A stretch of 13,431 nt of DNA from Bacillota bacterium (lineage in GTDB: Bacteria > Bacillota > Clostridia > Oscillospirales > Acutalibacteraceae): the NCBI GenBank assembly GCA_023397245.1, contig JAEWUH010000216.1, positions 1 to 13,431 of the forward strand. The letters run 5' to 3'. The notes beneath the pieces are model-generated. The model saw only the letters and a program-made list of their open reading frames with translations. It searched no databases and was not told the origin of the DNA. Position numbers and translations under genes: made by a program. The number at the start of each line of letters is the position of its first letter. The first letter of the stretch is position 1. Below are positions 13,240-13,431 of this stretch, one piece after another.

Positions 13240-13431
13240 ATGGACGCACTGAAATTGATTGCTGAAGATTCATTGAAAAAAGAAATGCCGGAATTTGAAA
13301 TCGGCGATACCGTTAAGGTAGACGTTAATATCCGCGAAGGCGAAAGAGAAAGAATTCAGGTTTTTGAAGGAACCGTTATTGCCCGCAAAGGCAGCGGAGT
13401 TTCCGAGACTTTCACCGTAAGGCGCGTATCC
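13240..13431 (+). CDS. rplS: Ribosomal protein L19 (bL19), 5' part
   Basis: The first 64 codons are present and the window ends inside the gene. The sequence MDALKLIAEDSLKKEMPEF, then GDTVKVDV and RIQVFEGTVIARKGSG, is typical of bL19, which lies at the 30S-50S interface. AGGAGG at 13224-13229, ten bases before the ATG, supports the start. The gene has its own promoter and a long structured leader. In many bacteria rplS follows trmD; here it follows the radical SAM pair. Confidence 0.97.
   Translation, partial: MDALKLIAEDSLKKEMPEFEIGDTVKVDVNIREGERERIQVFEGTVIARKGSGVSETFTVRRVS

Overview
The window looks like chromosomal core sequence from an anaerobic, endospore-forming Clostridia member, probably close to the Ruminococcaceae/Oscillospiraceae. 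The evidence is moderate GC, strong AGGAGG-type ribosome binding sites, spore morphogenesis genes (spoVM, sipL, spoIVA), a bifurcating NfnAB transhydrogenase, and the Clostridia-type neighbourhood of an M50 protease followed by a TIGR03960/TIGR03936 pair. The species call is an inference. All genes I accept lie on the + strand. I see no insertion sequence, phage gene, CRISPR array, tRNA or rRNA.

Region 1 (1-3220) is the 3' part of a conserved Firmicutes operon: a PASTA-domain Ser/Thr kinase (5' end outside the window), rsgA, thiN, a 49-codon Cys-rich membrane peptide gene, and a 26-codon spoVM. Junctions are tight: the kinase stop lies in the rsgA ribosome binding site, and rsgA and thiN share ATGA. 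A strong hairpin ends the unit. The order matches B. subtilis prkC-rsgA-rpe-thiN-spoVM except that rpe is missing and the extra small membrane gene is inserted.

Region 2 (3221-6620) holds sipL and spoIVA after a 330-base spacer with two terminator-like hairpins. With spoVM just upstream, 3.5 kb carries three parts of the spore-coat basement layer: SpoVM (membrane anchor), SpoIVA (polymerising ATPase) and SipL (SpoIVA partner).

Region 3 (6621-9072) is an nfnA-nfnB operon for the NADH-dependent ferredoxin:NADP+ oxidoreductase. It has an AT-rich promoter region with overlapping palindromes, a TTG start, an 8-base gene overlap and a strong terminator.

Region 4 (9073-13068) begins with a two-gene unit: a single-pass membrane protein with a hexapeptide-repeat tail, and a short M50 site-2 protease. 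Its position suggests a SpoIVFA/SpoIVFB-like pair, although the first protein has no M23 domain. After a 210-base spacer containing an odd structured block and a good promoter come a B12-binding radical SAM protein (TIGR03960) and its DUF2344/TIGR03936 partner, which overlap by 14 bases.

Region 5 (13069-13431) is a sigma-A promoter, a folded leader of about 120 bases, and the start of rplS (ribosomal protein L19), cut by the window end.

I see no wholly unknown multi-gene system. The most notable items are the two short genes before the spoVM terminator, the clustering of basement-layer genes, the SpoIVFA-like protein without a peptidase domain, the structured block at 10371-10516, and the rplS leader.
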